The position numbers and the translations under genes are program-made. A model generated the notes under the pieces. That model was not told where the DNA came from and did no database searches. It saw only the letters and a program-made list of their open reading frames with translations. 35,756 nt of DNA from Acidobacteriota bacterium (GTDB lineage Bacteria; Acidobacteriota; Terriglobia; Terriglobales; Acidobacteriaceae): assembly GCA_028876335.1 (NCBI GenBank), contig JAGWSG010000086.1, forward strand, positions 1 to 35,756. The letters run 5' to 3'. Positions 8,551 to 17,159 of this stretch are shown here, piece by piece (position 1 is the stretch's first letter; the number at the start of each line of letters is the position of its first letter).

Positions 8551-9270
8551 TCATTCCTTTTCGGCGTAGAGGTGGTGCTCAGAAATATATTCGGCGACCT
8601 TGGGGAGGAGGAAAGACTCGCTTCCGGTTCCATTCAGTTTGGAAGCACGAATCTGAGACGCACTGACGTCAACATGAAGGCCTGGAAGAACATAGCAACT
8701 CGCCGTTGCTCCGGAGGGATTGACTATGGTGTAGGTAAACAGCGCTGAATCGCCGGAGCCTTGGGAAGTAACTTCTCCAGTTTCAAGCCGAATTCCTCCC
8801 GGAAGCAGTGAAACGAGATTCTCGAGGTTCTCGCCTGGGCGCGATGCCACGATGAGGGATGCTGCAAAGGGAATTTCTGCCGCTCTATACCAGTGGCGAA
8901 ATCCGTGCATCGAGTCGGCGCCAATCAAGCAGAAGAGCTCTGCATCCGCCGCAATGCATGTACGTACTGAGCGTAGGGTATCGATGGTGTAGTTCGGCGC
9001 GCCGTCTGGCCTTGGTGCATCCACACGCGATACCAGCATTCCAGGCTCATCGGATGTAGCCAGCTCGGTCATAGCCATGCGGTCTTCAAACGAGGCAGTA
9101 GACCCCAGCGGTTTAAGTGGCTGCGCGCCCACCGGCGCAAAGAGAATGGTGTCAAGCGCAAGCGCCTTGCGCGCTGCCCGCGCAATGGCCATATGCCCCG
9201 TGTGAGGCGGATCAAAGCTGCCTCCAAAAAAAGCCACACGACGGCCGGCGATGGGCTCGTGGTCAGCCAT
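8551..9270 (-). CDS. nadD: Nicotinate-nucleotide adenylyltransferase NadD
   Basis: About 239 residues from ATG 9270 (a TTG at 9279 is also open). The nucleotidyltransferase motif G-G-S-F-D-P-P-H-T-G-H lies at 16-26 and binds ATP; the C-terminal I-R-A-S / V-A-E-Y-I-S-E-H-H-L-Y block matches the family's SxSTxIR region, with S-A-S-Q-I-R. The enzyme converts nicotinate mononucleotide and ATP to deamido-NAD in the cytosol. Length is slightly above the usual 190-220 because of an insert around 150-185. It lies upstream of rsfS on the same strand with a gap of about 70 bases, as in many bacteria. Confidence 0.93.
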   Translation of the reverse strand: MADHEPIAGRRVAFFGGSFDPPHTGHMAIARAARKALALDTILFAPVGAQPLKPLGSTASFEDRMAMTELATSDEPGMLVSRVDAPRPDGAPNYTIDTLRSVRTCIAADAELFCLIGADSMHGFRHWYRAAEIPFAASLIVASRPGENLENLVSLLPGGIRLETGEVTSQGSGDSALFTYTIVNPSGATASCYVLPGLHVDVSASQIRASKLNGTGSESFLLPKVAEYISEHHLYAEKE

Positions 9271-9302
9271 CCGAATCAAGAACCTTGGAATGAGAGATGC
9301 GG

Positions 9303-9315
9303 TGACAAGGTGTCA
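9303..9315. promoter_or_regulatory. Palindrome TGACA-AGG-TGTCA between nadD and the VKOR gene
   Basis: A perfect 5+5 inverted repeat with a three-base centre, in the 66-base gap between divergent start codons. It could be an operator for one or both genes. A second, looser GGT...ACC pairing surrounds it (9301-9320). Confidence 0.25.
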
Positions 9316-9336
9316 TGACCTAGGATTTTAGTCGAG

Positions 9337-9759
9337 ATGCGATACCTAATTGCAGTTCTAGCCATAGCCGGGGCTATTGTTTCAGGCCTCGCCCTGCAAG
9401 TTCACTACTCCACAGCAACCGAGCCCTGCGATATTAATGCGCACTGGGATTGTGGCGTGGTCAATCACAGCCCATTTGCCGTGATGGGTCATGTGCCCAT
9501 TGCCGCCATAGGAATAGGCGGTTATCTGCTGCTTGGCTTGCTTGCGTTCATGCGGAAGAGATTCCTGCTGTTCCTTTTAGCCACGGCGGCGTTCTTCTTT
9601 GCGTTCCGGCTGAGCATGATTGAGGAGTTTGCGCTTGGAGTCTGGTGCCTCTATTGCGTCATCTCGCAAGGCGTCATTGCGCTCATTATGCTGCTGAGCC
9701 TGGGTTGGTTTACTGCAGAGTATCTGGGACTGAAGAAGGCGGCGGGTAATCTGGTTTAG
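9337..9759 (+). CDS. VKOR-family membrane thiol oxidoreductase
   Basis: 140 residues with four or five predicted TM segments. The family residues are in place: the loop pair C31 and C39 (E-P-C-D-I-N-A-H-W-D-C), S45 in N-H-S-P-F, and the active-site C104-L-Y-C107 next to the quinone site. Bacterial VKOR homologues reoxidise DsbA-like proteins and pass electrons to quinone, replacing DsbB. There is no fused thioredoxin domain, so a separate periplasmic partner is expected; none is in the window. It is divergent from nadD. Confidence 0.9.
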   Translation: MRYLIAVLAIAGAIVSGLALQVHYSTATEPCDINAHWDCGVVNHSPFAVMGHVPIAAIGIGGYLLLGLLAFMRKRFLLFLLATAAFFFAFRLSMIEEFALGVWCLYCVISQGVIALIMLLSLGWFTAEYLGLKKAAGNLV

Positions 9760-9803
9760 TGCAAACGCTCCCCTGTGCGCATTGATAGACTTGAAGTAGT
9801 TAT

Positions 9804-11087
9804 ATGTTCAAAAAACGATACGCGCGCTGGATGTATGAGTGGGAATACCGGCTGACCACGCGCGATGAAAATCGTGTGGTCAGGCCGCTTGAGTGGGGCT
9901 TTGATTGGATCGAGCCGTGGCTTTCGGCGCATGGATTCGGCGACGCCATTCCCTTACCTGAAAAGCAGCGCGACGATGCGGCGGCAGAAGCCGCAATGGT
10001 GCGCATCAATGACATCCTGATTGCGCACAGCAAGGAATTCTTCGACTACGAAAAGCCGACGGATTTTCGCCTGGAAGAGCGCCACCCTATGCTCTTCCCA
10101 ACAAATGTGCGTCCGGAGACGCTGGCACAGGATGCTGAGATCAGGCGGCTGGCTGAAGAGGGCAAGACGGAGAAAGCAACGTTTCTGCGCTTCACTTCCC
10201 CGGAACGCACGCCTTACCCGGAAAACGACCAGGTAAATGCGCGTTGGTATCCCGCGCCCGCGCACAAAGACCCCGCGCGGCCCAGGCAGGCCATCGTGGT
10301 AATGCCGCAGTGGAACGCCGATGCCTTCAGCCATAACGCACTATGCAGTCTCTTCAACCGCTTTGGTGTCTCTGCGCTGCGATTGTCCAAGCCGTACCAT
10401 GACATTCGCCGCCCCAATGAGCTGGAGCGTTCCGACTACGCAGTGAGTGCCAACATCGGGCGCACCTTGTCTGCATGCCGGCAGGCTGTTGTCGATATTC
10501 GCTGTTGCCTGGACTGGCTCGAAGACCAGGGCTACGAGCAGTTTGGCGTGCTGGGCACAAGTCTGGGCTCCTGCTATGCGTTCCTCGCCAGCGCGCACGA
10601 CCGCCGCATTCGCGTCAACGCCTTCAATCATGCATCGACTGCTTTTGGCGATGTGGTGTGGGCGGGTCAAAGCACGCGGCACATCCGCGCTGCCGTTGAG
10701 CAGGCAGGCCTGACACAAGAACGCTTGCGTACCCTGTGGGGCGCCATCAGTCCGGTGAATTATTACGATCAGTTCGCAAGCGACGAAGTGGATGGGCTGG
10801 CCAAGAAGATTTTGCTGGTCTACGCCGAGTATGATCTGACCTTCCCGCGTGAGTACTCGCTGCAAGTAGTTGAAGCTTTCAAACGCGCGAAGCTGAACTT
10901 CACGCCGCGCAGGCTGCCCTGCGGCCACTACACCACAGGCGAGACGCCGTACAAATACATCGATGGCTGGTACCTCGGCTCATTCGTGCATCGTGCCTTC
11001 AAAGAGCTGCGCGAGGAGCGGGCGGAAGTTGCGAGCGCGATAGTGAGTTGTACGGAAGAGGCAGAAGAAGAAGTGGCCGTGCGTTAA
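9804..11087 (+). CDS. Alpha/beta hydrolase, function unknown
   Basis: 427 residues without an obvious signal peptide. An N-terminal region of about 160 residues, rich in aromatic and charged residues, precedes an alpha/beta-hydrolase core. The nucleophile elbow is G-T-S-L-G-S (Ser253), with a plausible acid in Y-A-E-Y-D-L-T-F-P (Asp344) and base in C-G-H-Y-T-T-G-E (His375). The spacing fits a serine hydrolase (esterase or peptidase-like). The N-terminal extension resembles no domain I can name. Its TAA overlaps the stop codon of the convergent M23 gene by four bases. Confidence 0.8.
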   Translation: MFKKRYARWMYEWEYRLTTRDENRVVRPLEWGFDWIEPWLSAHGFGDAIPLPEKQRDDAAAEAAMVRINDILIAHSKEFFDYEKPTDFRLEERHPMLFPTNVRPETLAQDAEIRRLAEEGKTEKATFLRFTSPERTPYPENDQVNARWYPAPAHKDPARPRQAIVVMPQWNADAFSHNALCSLFNRFGVSALRLSKPYHDIRRPNELERSDYAVSANIGRTLSACRQAVVDIRCCLDWLEDQGYEQFGVLGTSLGSCYAFLASAHDRRIRVNAFNHASTAFGDVVWAGQSTRHIRAAVEQAGLTQERLRTLWGAISPVNYYDQFASDEVDGLAKKILLVYAEYDLTFPREYSLQVVEAFKRAKLNFTPRRLPCGHYTTGETPYKYIDGWYLGSFVHRAFKELREERAEVASAIVSCTEEAEEEVAVR

Positions 11088-11971
11088 CGCAGGCTCGACA
11101 GATTCACCTTTAACATCTTCGCCGGATCAAGATACGCGTCGCACCAGCGTACGGCCCAATGCAGATGTGGACCTGTCACGCGGCCAGTTGCACCACTAAG
11201 GCCGACTCTCTCGCCGGTCGTCACATTCTCGCCTTCGTGCACATCAATACGGCTCAGGTGCATGGACATGGTGTAGAGGCCGAGACCGTGGTCAATAACC
11301 ACAATGTTCCCCTCAAAGTAGAGCTTGCGTGCAAGAACAACTACGCCATCATTGGATGCACGCACAACCGTGCCGGTGCGCGCACGGTAGTCCATGCCCT
11401 TGTGGATGCTTGCCAACGTGCCATTGAAGGTGCGACGCGTGCCGAAGCTGGCCGTGGCCACAGCGTGAACCGGTGCGCGAAAGCTGCCATGCCAAAGCCG
11501 CTCAGGCGCGCTCTCCGAAAAGGTCTTGTCTTTGAGCGCACGTTCAGCAAGGATGACTTTCAGTTGCGCTGGATCGGGCTCGGTAAATCTGGGCGCTACC
11601 GTGAGGGTTGAAGTGCGGTAGTGTGCAGGATGAATTTCAATGGTCTGGGTGAACTTGCGTATGGAGCCTTCGGGCGTTTGCACAACGATGTGCAGCGTAG
11701 AGGGACCGGTCTCCGCACCCACATCAATGCCGGCGAGCGCAATCCATGGTCCGCTTTTGCCACGGCGAAAGAAGGTTAGCTTATTGCCGGACCAGTCACC
11801 GGTGACGCTGGCGGCATCCGGTGCAGTGATGCGGATTAGCTCTGGTGCGCCCGCTAGAACGGTTTCCGGGGTAAGCGTTACCTGCTGATTTTGTGCGAGA
11901 GCAGAGAACCTGAAGACCACAGAAAAAGCGAGGCAAGAAAGCAAAAGACGCTGAAAGCGAAAACCTGCCAT
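11084..11971 (-). CDS. Secreted M23 (LytM-type) metallopeptidase
   Basis: 295 residues from ATG 11971, chosen because a signal peptide starts there (basic MAGFRFQR, then LLLSCLAFSVVF, cleavage near ALA-Q). The middle is a beta-rich domain (about 30-125) and the C-terminal peptidase domain carries H190-x3-D194, H238 and H269-L-H271, the zinc ligands and catalytic histidine of the M23 family. The ligand set is complete, so it is probably an active peptidoglycan endopeptidase rather than an EnvC/NlpD-type activator. It works in the periplasm. It lies tail to tail with the hydrolase gene. Confidence 0.9.
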   Translation of the reverse strand: MAGFRFQRLLLSCLAFSVVFRFSALAQNQQVTLTPETVLAGAPELIRITAPDAASVTGDWSGNKLTFFRRGKSGPWIALAGIDVGAETGPSTLHIVVQTPEGSIRKFTQTIEIHPAHYRTSTLTVAPRFTEPDPAQLKVILAERALKDKTFSESAPERLWHGSFRAPVHAVATASFGTRRTFNGTLASIHKGMDYRARTGTVVRASNDGVVVLARKLYFEGNIVVIDHGLGLYTMSMHLSRIDVHEGENVTTGERVGLSGATGRVTGPHLHWAVRWCDAYLDPAKMLKVNLSSLR

Positions 11972-12167
11972 GCAATTAGAATAGGGCCCTCGCGCGCGTG
12001 TAACCCCTAAGGCAAGCAGGCCAGAAGTCGATTGCAATCCTTCGATTCACCCTCCGAATCGTTTGCCGGTTGATTGTCCATTTGTTGAAAACGCATATGT
12101 GGAATGCCAGCAGGGCCACGTGCCATTTCAACGGCTGAGAGTAGAGTGGAGGAGAGGGAATAAGATC

Positions 12168-12407
12168 GTGCAGACGTTGCTGCGAATCGTAAGAAGCATT
12201 GCAGGACCGGTTGGCGCACTCATGATCGTCATGGGCGGCATTTGGATTCTGCAGGGACTGAACCTAGCGTGGGGCATTCTGGCGCGGAGTTTCATGCAGA
12301 ATGACCGTCATTGGGCCGTTTATGGGGTTTTGCTTACCGCCGCCGGCCTGGTTCTGGTTCTGTGGAGCTACATCCGGCCGAGACGGCATCAAGATAATGT
12401 TCACTGA
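12168..12407 (+). CDS. Small two-TM membrane protein
   Basis: 79 residues from GTG 12168, selected because GAGGG lies nine bases upstream; a longer open frame begins at 12063 but its extra residues look non-coding. Two TM helices (about 14-36 and 49-69) flank a short loop, ending in a basic tail (RPRRHQDNVH). The G-A-L-M-I-V-M-G-G-I-W-I-L-Q-G-L pattern occurs in small uncharacterised membrane proteins. No function is assigned. glyA follows about 60 bases downstream, possibly cotranscribed. Confidence 0.65.
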   Translation: MQTLLRIVRSIAGPVGALMIVMGGIWILQGLNLAWGILARSFMQNDRHWAVYGVLLTAAGLVLVLWSYIRPRRHQDNVH

Positions 12408-12469
12408 GCACGCCGTCTCCAGGCACGGTTTGCACGTATGCAGCGTGCGTTTTGCCGTAAGATTGAGGC

Positions 12470-13780
12470 ATGACTGACCGCATGTCGCTTTCCATTGCAG
12501 ATGCCGATCCCGAGGTTGCCGCCGCCATTGACCATGAAACCGTGCGCCAGCACGAAGGCCTGGAGATGATTGCCAGCGAAAACTTCGTGTCTGAGGCTGT
12601 TCTGGAAGTCGCAGGTTCCGTGTTCACAAACAAATACGCAGAGGGTTATCCCGGTCGCCGTTACTACGGCGGTTGTGAGTATGCGGATGTGGTGGAAAAT
12701 CTTGCACGTGATCGCGCCAAGCAGCTCTTCGGTGCGGCGCATGCCAATGTGCAGCCGCACTCGGGCTCGCAGGCAAACGCTGCTGCCTATATGGCCGTGC
12801 TTAAGACCGGCGACACGATTCTTGGCCTCGACCTGGCGCATGGCGGTCACCTGACGCACGGCCACAAGCTGAGCTTCAGCGGCAAGCTCTATCGCACCAC
12901 CTTTTACACGGTGCGCAAAGATACGGAAATGATCGACTACGATGAGCTCGAGTCGATTGCAACACGGGAAAAGCCGCAGGCGATTATTGGCGGCGGAAGC
13001 GCCTATCCACGCTTGTGGGACTTTGAGCGCATGCGGCAGATTGCCGATAAAGTCGGCGCCCGGCTGGTCTTCGACATGGCGCATATTGCCGGCCTTGTGG
13101 CCGGCGGGGCTCATCCTTCACCCGTACCGCATGCACACATCACCACCACAACTACCCACAAAACACTGCGTGGGCCGCGCGCGGGACTGATCCTATGCGG
13201 TTCCGATTTCCAGGTGGGTGAAAAGCCCGAGCAGACAATCGGCAAAGCCGTCGATATGGCTGTATTCCCAGGCCAGCAGGGCGGGCCGCTGGTACACATT
13301 GTGGCGGCAAAGGCAGTTGCGTTTGGTGAGGCGCTACGGCCGGAGTTTAAGACCTACGCGGCGCAGGTAGTAGCCAATGCAAAAGTACTCGCCGCTGAAT
13401 TGGCCGCGAATGGCTTCCGCATCATTTCCGGCGGAACAGACAACCATCTGATGCTCGTGGACGTCTTCGAGAAAGGCATTCTCGGTTCTGAGGCTGAATC
13501 CGCTCTCGGCAAAGCCGGTATCACGGTCAACAAGAACGCGATTCCGTATGACACGAATCCCCCGCTCAAGCCCTCGGGCATTCGCGTTGGCACGCCTGCA
13601 CTCACAACCCGTGGCATGAAGGAAGCTGAAATGCGGCAGATTGCCAAGTGGATTGGCGAGGCGCTGGAGAAGCGTAACGATGATGCTGCGCTTGAACGGA
13701 TTCGTGGTGCAGTTGCGGAGATGGCCAATCAATTTCCGTTGTATGCATGGCGGCGGCAGGGCGTAGCAGTAGGCGCGTAA
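12470..13780 (+). CDS. glyA: Serine hydroxymethyltransferase
   Basis: 436 residues, the usual bacterial length being about 415-430. Signatures: I-A-S-E-N-F-V-S (35-42), [16 protein letters not shown] (53-68), and the PLP-lysine motif [12 protein letters not shown] with Lys231. The enzyme interconverts serine and glycine with tetrahydrofolate in the cytosol, feeding one-carbon metabolism. ATG 12470 has GAGG only one base away and ATG 12482 has it about 13 bases away, so the exact start is open. It is convergent with the YwaF-like gene. Confidence 0.96.
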   Translation: MTDRMSLSIADADPEVAAAIDHETVRQHEGLEMIASENFVSEAVLEVAGSVFTNKYAEGYPGRRYYGGCEYADVVENLARDRAKQLFGAAHANVQPHSGSQANAAAYMAVLKTGDTILGLDLAHGGHLTHGHKLSFSGKLYRTTFYTVRKDTEMIDYDELESIATREKPQAIIGGGSAYPRLWDFERMRQIADKVGARLVFDMAHIAGLVAGGAHPSPVPHAHITTTTTHKTLRGPRAGLILCGSDFQVGEKPEQTIGKAVDMAVFPGQQGGPLVHIVAAKAVAFGEALRPEFKTYAAQVVANAKVLAAELAANGFRIISGGTDNHLMLVDVFEKGILGSEAESALGKAGITVNKNAIPYDTNPPLKPSGIRVGTPALTTRGMKEAEMRQIAKWIGEALEKRNDDAALERIRGAVAEMANQFPLYAWRRQGVAVGA

Positions 13781-13806
13781 TCCTTCCCATTAAAAGCCCA
13801 GACGAC

Positions 13807-14538
13807 TCAGTCAGACGTCTGCGTCTGCACAACAGCATCGCTGTCGATTTCGGCAACGGCGTTGCGTGAGTTCGTTTGCCGAACGGGCAGATACAAAAGG
13901 AAAAACAACCCGTAAGCGACTGCCTCGCAGGCAAAGATGTACCAGGGCCAGTGGCCGAGCACATCGAGCAGTGAAGCAGTGGGCGGCTTGGCGCGCAGAA
14001 ACATGTAGTTGGTGCCGAAGAAGTAATCGAAGAGACCAACTACCGCCGCGAAGAGATTGAGCGCAAGTATGGAGCGATGGATTGAGCCAGGCCGCGGACG
14101 TGCAAGTCCGCTCCAGACGAGATAAAGTGCCGTGGCAACCAGAAGGCCGTGATCCGCAAAATATTGGATGGTCGTGAAGCGCGTGGGATTGACCATGTCC
14201 GGTGTCAGCAGTGACATGGATGCCCCGGCGAGCGCCCAATAGTAGACAACATCAAAGATCAAAGGCCTCAGTGAAAGCAGCGCGGCGATAAGAAGGAAAT
14301 TGGAGAAATCACAGAGTTCCAGGGGCACATGCCCTGGAAACATTTTGAGGTGCTGAATGGCGGACGAGACATAGTACGAGATTTCGGCAATTGCAATCAG
14401 AATCGCGAGGCCAACGCGTATACCGATCACCGAATGAGAAGCGTTCCTGTGAAGGAATGCAAGGAGTGCGGCGATGGCGGGAACGGTGACAAGAATGGCC
14501 AAATGCACAAGCCCGAATATATGTAGACCCGCAGGCAT
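13807..14538 (-). CDS. YwaF/TIGR02206-type integral membrane protein
   Basis: 243 residues with about seven TM segments. Conserved family features are P-L-E-L-C-D (73-78), the L-T-P-D segment (111-114), F-A-D-H-G (126-130) and the late N-Y-M-F-L-R-A-K-P-P block followed by L-G-H-W-P-W-Y-I. Members of this family (Bacillus YwaF; related to eukaryotic TMEM164) lack an established bacterial function. The C-terminal 25 residues are polar and cytosolic. The stop lies 27 bases from the glyA stop. Confidence 0.8.
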   Translation of the reverse strand: MPAGLHIFGLVHLAILVTVPAIAALLAFLHRNASHSVIGIRVGLAILIAIAEISYYVSSAIQHLKMFPGHVPLELCDFSNFLLIAALLSLRPLIFDVVYYWALAGASMSLLTPDMVNPTRFTTIQYFADHGLLVATALYLVWSGLARPRPGSIHRSILALNLFAAVVGLFDYFFGTNYMFLRAKPPTASLLDVLGHWPWYIFACEAVAYGLFFLLYLPVRQTNSRNAVAEIDSDAVVQTQTSD

Positions 14539-14607
14539 CGTTTTCAGGGACGATTTTCGATAAGCGATTAGAACACAGATGTGCTCCAGCCAGCATTGGG
14601 AAAGAGA

Positions 14608-14625
14608 GATGCCCGGACCGGCATC
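14608..14625. promoter_or_regulatory. Inverted repeat GATGCC-N6-GGCATC, possible operator
   Basis: A perfect 6+6 inverted repeat in the 294-base divergent gap between the YwaF-like gene and the GH2 gene. Size and position suit a repressor site for the glycosidase gene. A looser ACACG/CGTGT pair lies at 14775-14795, preceded by an AAGGAGGA that has no start codon behind it. No other feature is seen in this gap. Confidence 0.3.
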
Positions 14626-14832
14626 GCAGATTCAAATCGCTTTTCAGCAATCCGGACCTAACGATGGCAGCCGGAATAGGGTACGAGCAACCAGCGCGCA
14701 TGTTTCCCAGATCAACAGTTGGCCTTCTGCGCTTGATGGAAGCTATGATGGCCTGTTCACGCAAGGAGGAAGTTACACGTCGCGAAAGTGCGTGTGCCTT
14801 CCCTCTAAATTTCCTTTCATGAGAGGTTGGGC

Positions 14833-16704
14833 ATGAAGCTCAACGGTAAGCGGTCCGCGATGAATATGCGCCTGAGGTTGGTGGTAGTTGCAACAGTCTT
14901 ATTGATGACAATGACGCTCGGCACCGGACCATTACTTCGTGCTCAGGCGACTGAAAACACCATGGTATTAACCGGAGTAGATCGGCGTCCTGCCATCTCA
15001 CTGAATGGCGAGTGGAGCATGATCCCTGATCCGTATTTCTCCGGGTTGTTCAGTTTTCATCATCAGATGAAAAAGAATGGGTGGTTTCTCAACTACAAGG
15101 CAAAGCCCGGCGATCCGTTCCCCACCGAATACAACTTTGCCACTGCATCGAAATTGCGCGTTCCGGGCGACTGGAATACGCAGCGTAAAGACCTTCTCTA
15201 TTACGAGGGTCCGCTGTGGTATGAACACGACTTTACCTACACTCCCAAACAGCATACGCATCTGTTTCTGCACATTGGTGCTGCGAACTATCAATCGTAT
15301 TTCTGGGTGAATGGAATCAAGGTATGCGAACACGAAGGCGGGTTTACCTCCTTCAACTGCGACATAACCGCCGCCGTGCATGCAGGTAATAATTTTGTGG
15401 TGGCCGCAGTAGACAGCACGCGTCATGAAGACAATTTGCCCACGCTGCAAACCGATTGGTGGAATTACGGCGGCCTTACGCGCGAAGTTTCGTTAGTCGA
15501 AGTGCCGGAAAAGTTTATCGATCAATACGATGTCCACCTGGAGCGCGGTAGTGGATCCACCATTGCCGGTTGGGTTCATGTAATCGGTGTCGGTGTAGGT
15601 CAAGACGTTAAGGTTTCCATTCCGGAACTTCATGCAGCTACCAGTGCCGTGACGGATGCAGACGGCCGCGCGGACTTTCACATTGACGTAAAGGGTCTGG
15701 AACGTTGGTCGCCTGAGACACCAAGGCTATATAGAGTCAATCTGAGTACCGGCAATGACTCCATCCACGAACTTATCGGATTCAGAACAATTGAAGTGCG
15801 CGGCACGGAGATACTCCTCAATGGCAAACCCATTTTTCTGCGGGGAGTCACAGCGCACGCGGAGGCTCCCTATCGCACGGGGCGCGCCTATTCCGTAAAG
15901 GATGCCGAGACCCTGATTGGCTGGGCAAAAGAGCTTGGTTGTAACTTCATGCGTCTGGCGCACTATCCGCACGATGAGACCATGCTGCGTACGGCCGATC
16001 GCATGGGCATGCTCGTCTGGTCGGAAATTCCCGTCTACTGGGCCGTGGAATTCGATAATCCGGTTGTCTATCGCAAAGCCGAGCAGCAACTCAACGAGGA
16101 AATTGATACATCGCGGAATCACGCAGCCATCATCCTTTGGTCAATGGCAAATGAAACACCCAATAATCCTACGCGGACGGCATTTATCAGTCACCTTGCC
16201 GAGCATGCACGCAGTCTGGATCCAACGCGTCTAATCACTGCTGCATTACTTGTTCGTGGCGAAGGTCATACTAAGATCATCGATGATCCTCTGGGTAAGG
16301 CGCTCGATGTGATTGGCTTCAACGAATATGTCGGGTGGTATGAAGGTACCCCTGCAACGGCAGATATAACCAAGTGGAGCGTCGCTTACCAAAAGCCGCT
16401 CATCGTGAGTGAATTTGGCGGCGCCGCAAAGGCCGGTTTACACGGAAGTGCCGGTAAGCGTTGGACAGAGGAGTATCAGGCGGAGATCTACAGGCATCAA
16501 CTACCGATGCTCAACAGAATCGCTAATTTACGCGGCATGAGCCCGTGGGTATTGATGGATTTCCGGTCGCCAAACCGCCCACTTGCCGGCATTCAGGACG
16601 AATACAACAGAAAGGGGCTTATCTCCGAACAGGGAGTCAAAAAGAAGGCATTCTTTGTTCTGCAAAATGCCTATAAGCACGGAACAGTCGGAAATCCTGA
16701 ATGA
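14833..16704 (+). CDS. Secreted GH2 glycoside hydrolase, beta-glucuronidase-like
   Basis: About 623 residues from ATG 14833, with GAGAGG six bases upstream. A long basic N-region and a hydrophobic core give a signal peptide (LVVVATVLLMTMTLG). Then come the GH2 sugar-binding jelly roll (about 50-225), an Ig-like domain (about 230-325) and the TIM barrel. The acid/base is Glu441 in W-S-M-A-N-E and the nucleophile Glu527 in V-S-E-F-G-G; N-F-M-R-L-A-H-Y-P-H and F-N-E-Y-V-G-W-Y are typical of beta-glucuronidases. A late N-R-K-G (592-595) matches the N-x-K motif that binds the uronic acid carboxylate in these enzymes. It probably releases uronic acids from plant or microbial glycans in the periplasm. 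Beta-galactosidase activity is the main alternative. Confidence 0.9.
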   Translation: MKLNGKRSAMNMRLRLVVVATVLLMTMTLGTGPLLRAQATENTMVLTGVDRRPAISLNGEWSMIPDPYFSGLFSFHHQMKKNGWFLNYKAKPGDPFPTEYNFATASKLRVPGDWNTQRKDLLYYEGPLWYEHDFTYTPKQHTHLFLHIGAANYQSYFWVNGIKVCEHEGGFTSFNCDITAAVHAGNNFVVAAVDSTRHEDNLPTLQTDWWNYGGLTREVSLVEVPEKFIDQYDVHLERGSGSTIAGWVHVIGVGVGQDVKVSIPELHAATSAVTDADGRADFHIDVKGLERWSPETPRLYRVNLSTGNDSIHELIGFRTIEVRGTEILLNGKPIFLRGVTAHAEAPYRTGRAYSVKDAETLIGWAKELGCNFMRLAHYPHDETMLRTADRMGMLVWSEIPVYWAVEFDNPVVYRKAEQQLNEEIDTSRNHAAIILWSMANETPNNPTRTAFISHLAEHARSLDPTRLITAALLVRGEGHTKIIDDPLGKALDVIGFNEYVGWYEGTPATADITKWSVAYQKPLIVSEFGGAAKAGLHGSAGKRWTEEYQAEIYRHQLPMLNRIANLRGMSPWVLMDFRSPNRPLAGIQDEYNRKGLISEQGVKKKAFFVLQNAYKHGTVGNPE

Positions 16705-16789
16705 CAATTGGAGTATTCATGCGCATCGCCGTTGGGTTATATAGCCTGTCTTCATTTTCAAGTTCGGGTGCGTGAGTTATCCTCTCGAT

Positions 16790-17017
16790 ATGGCAACCGA
16801 AACCATCCTTGCTCAAATTGACGCTGAGATCGAGCGTCTTACTCGCGTTCGTACACTTTTGGCAGGTACAGGAAAAGCTGTTCACACAGCCAAGAAAGAA
16901 GTGGCCAAGGCCGCCCCCAAAAAAGCGCGCAAAAAGCGCGTTCTGAGTGCTGAAGCACGCAAGAAGATCGCGGATGCGCAGCGTAAGCGCTGGGCGAAAG
17001 CGAGAAAAGGCGCTTAA
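16790..17017 (+). CDS. Small lysine-rich, probably nucleic-acid-binding protein
   Basis: 75 residues from ATG 16790 (GTG 16772 is an upstream alternative; neither has a clear ribosome-binding site). Residues 1-25 form a helix (ETILAQIDAEIERLTRVRTL) suited to dimerisation. A lysine/alanine linker follows, then a basic C-terminal block containing L-S-A-E-A-R-K-K-I-A-D-A-Q-R-K-R-W-A-K. That block resembles small helical DNA-binding motifs of the NUMOD3/H-NS-like kind. A histone-like or nucleoid role is an inference. It sits between the GH2 gene and the divergent membrane regulator. Confidence 0.7.
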   Translation: MATETILAQIDAEIERLTRVRTLLAGTGKAVHTAKKEVAKAAPKKARKKRVLSAEARKKIADAQRKRWAKARKGA

Positions 17018-17159
17018 TAAAAGAAAATTTGCAGACACTACGGGCTGTGTTTGAGGGAGACCACAGGAGTGTTGACTTCGGACGCGGAAAACCTCCATCT
17101 GCATCTTCATCGGTACTTGAAAAAGCAGACGTACTTGATGAAAAACCTCTCTGATCTGA

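Noticed and set aside
13799..13821. CAGACG/CGTCTG hairpin between glyA and the YwaF-like gene
   Set aside because: Only six base pairs, an eleven-base loop and no T run on either strand; too weak to call a terminator.
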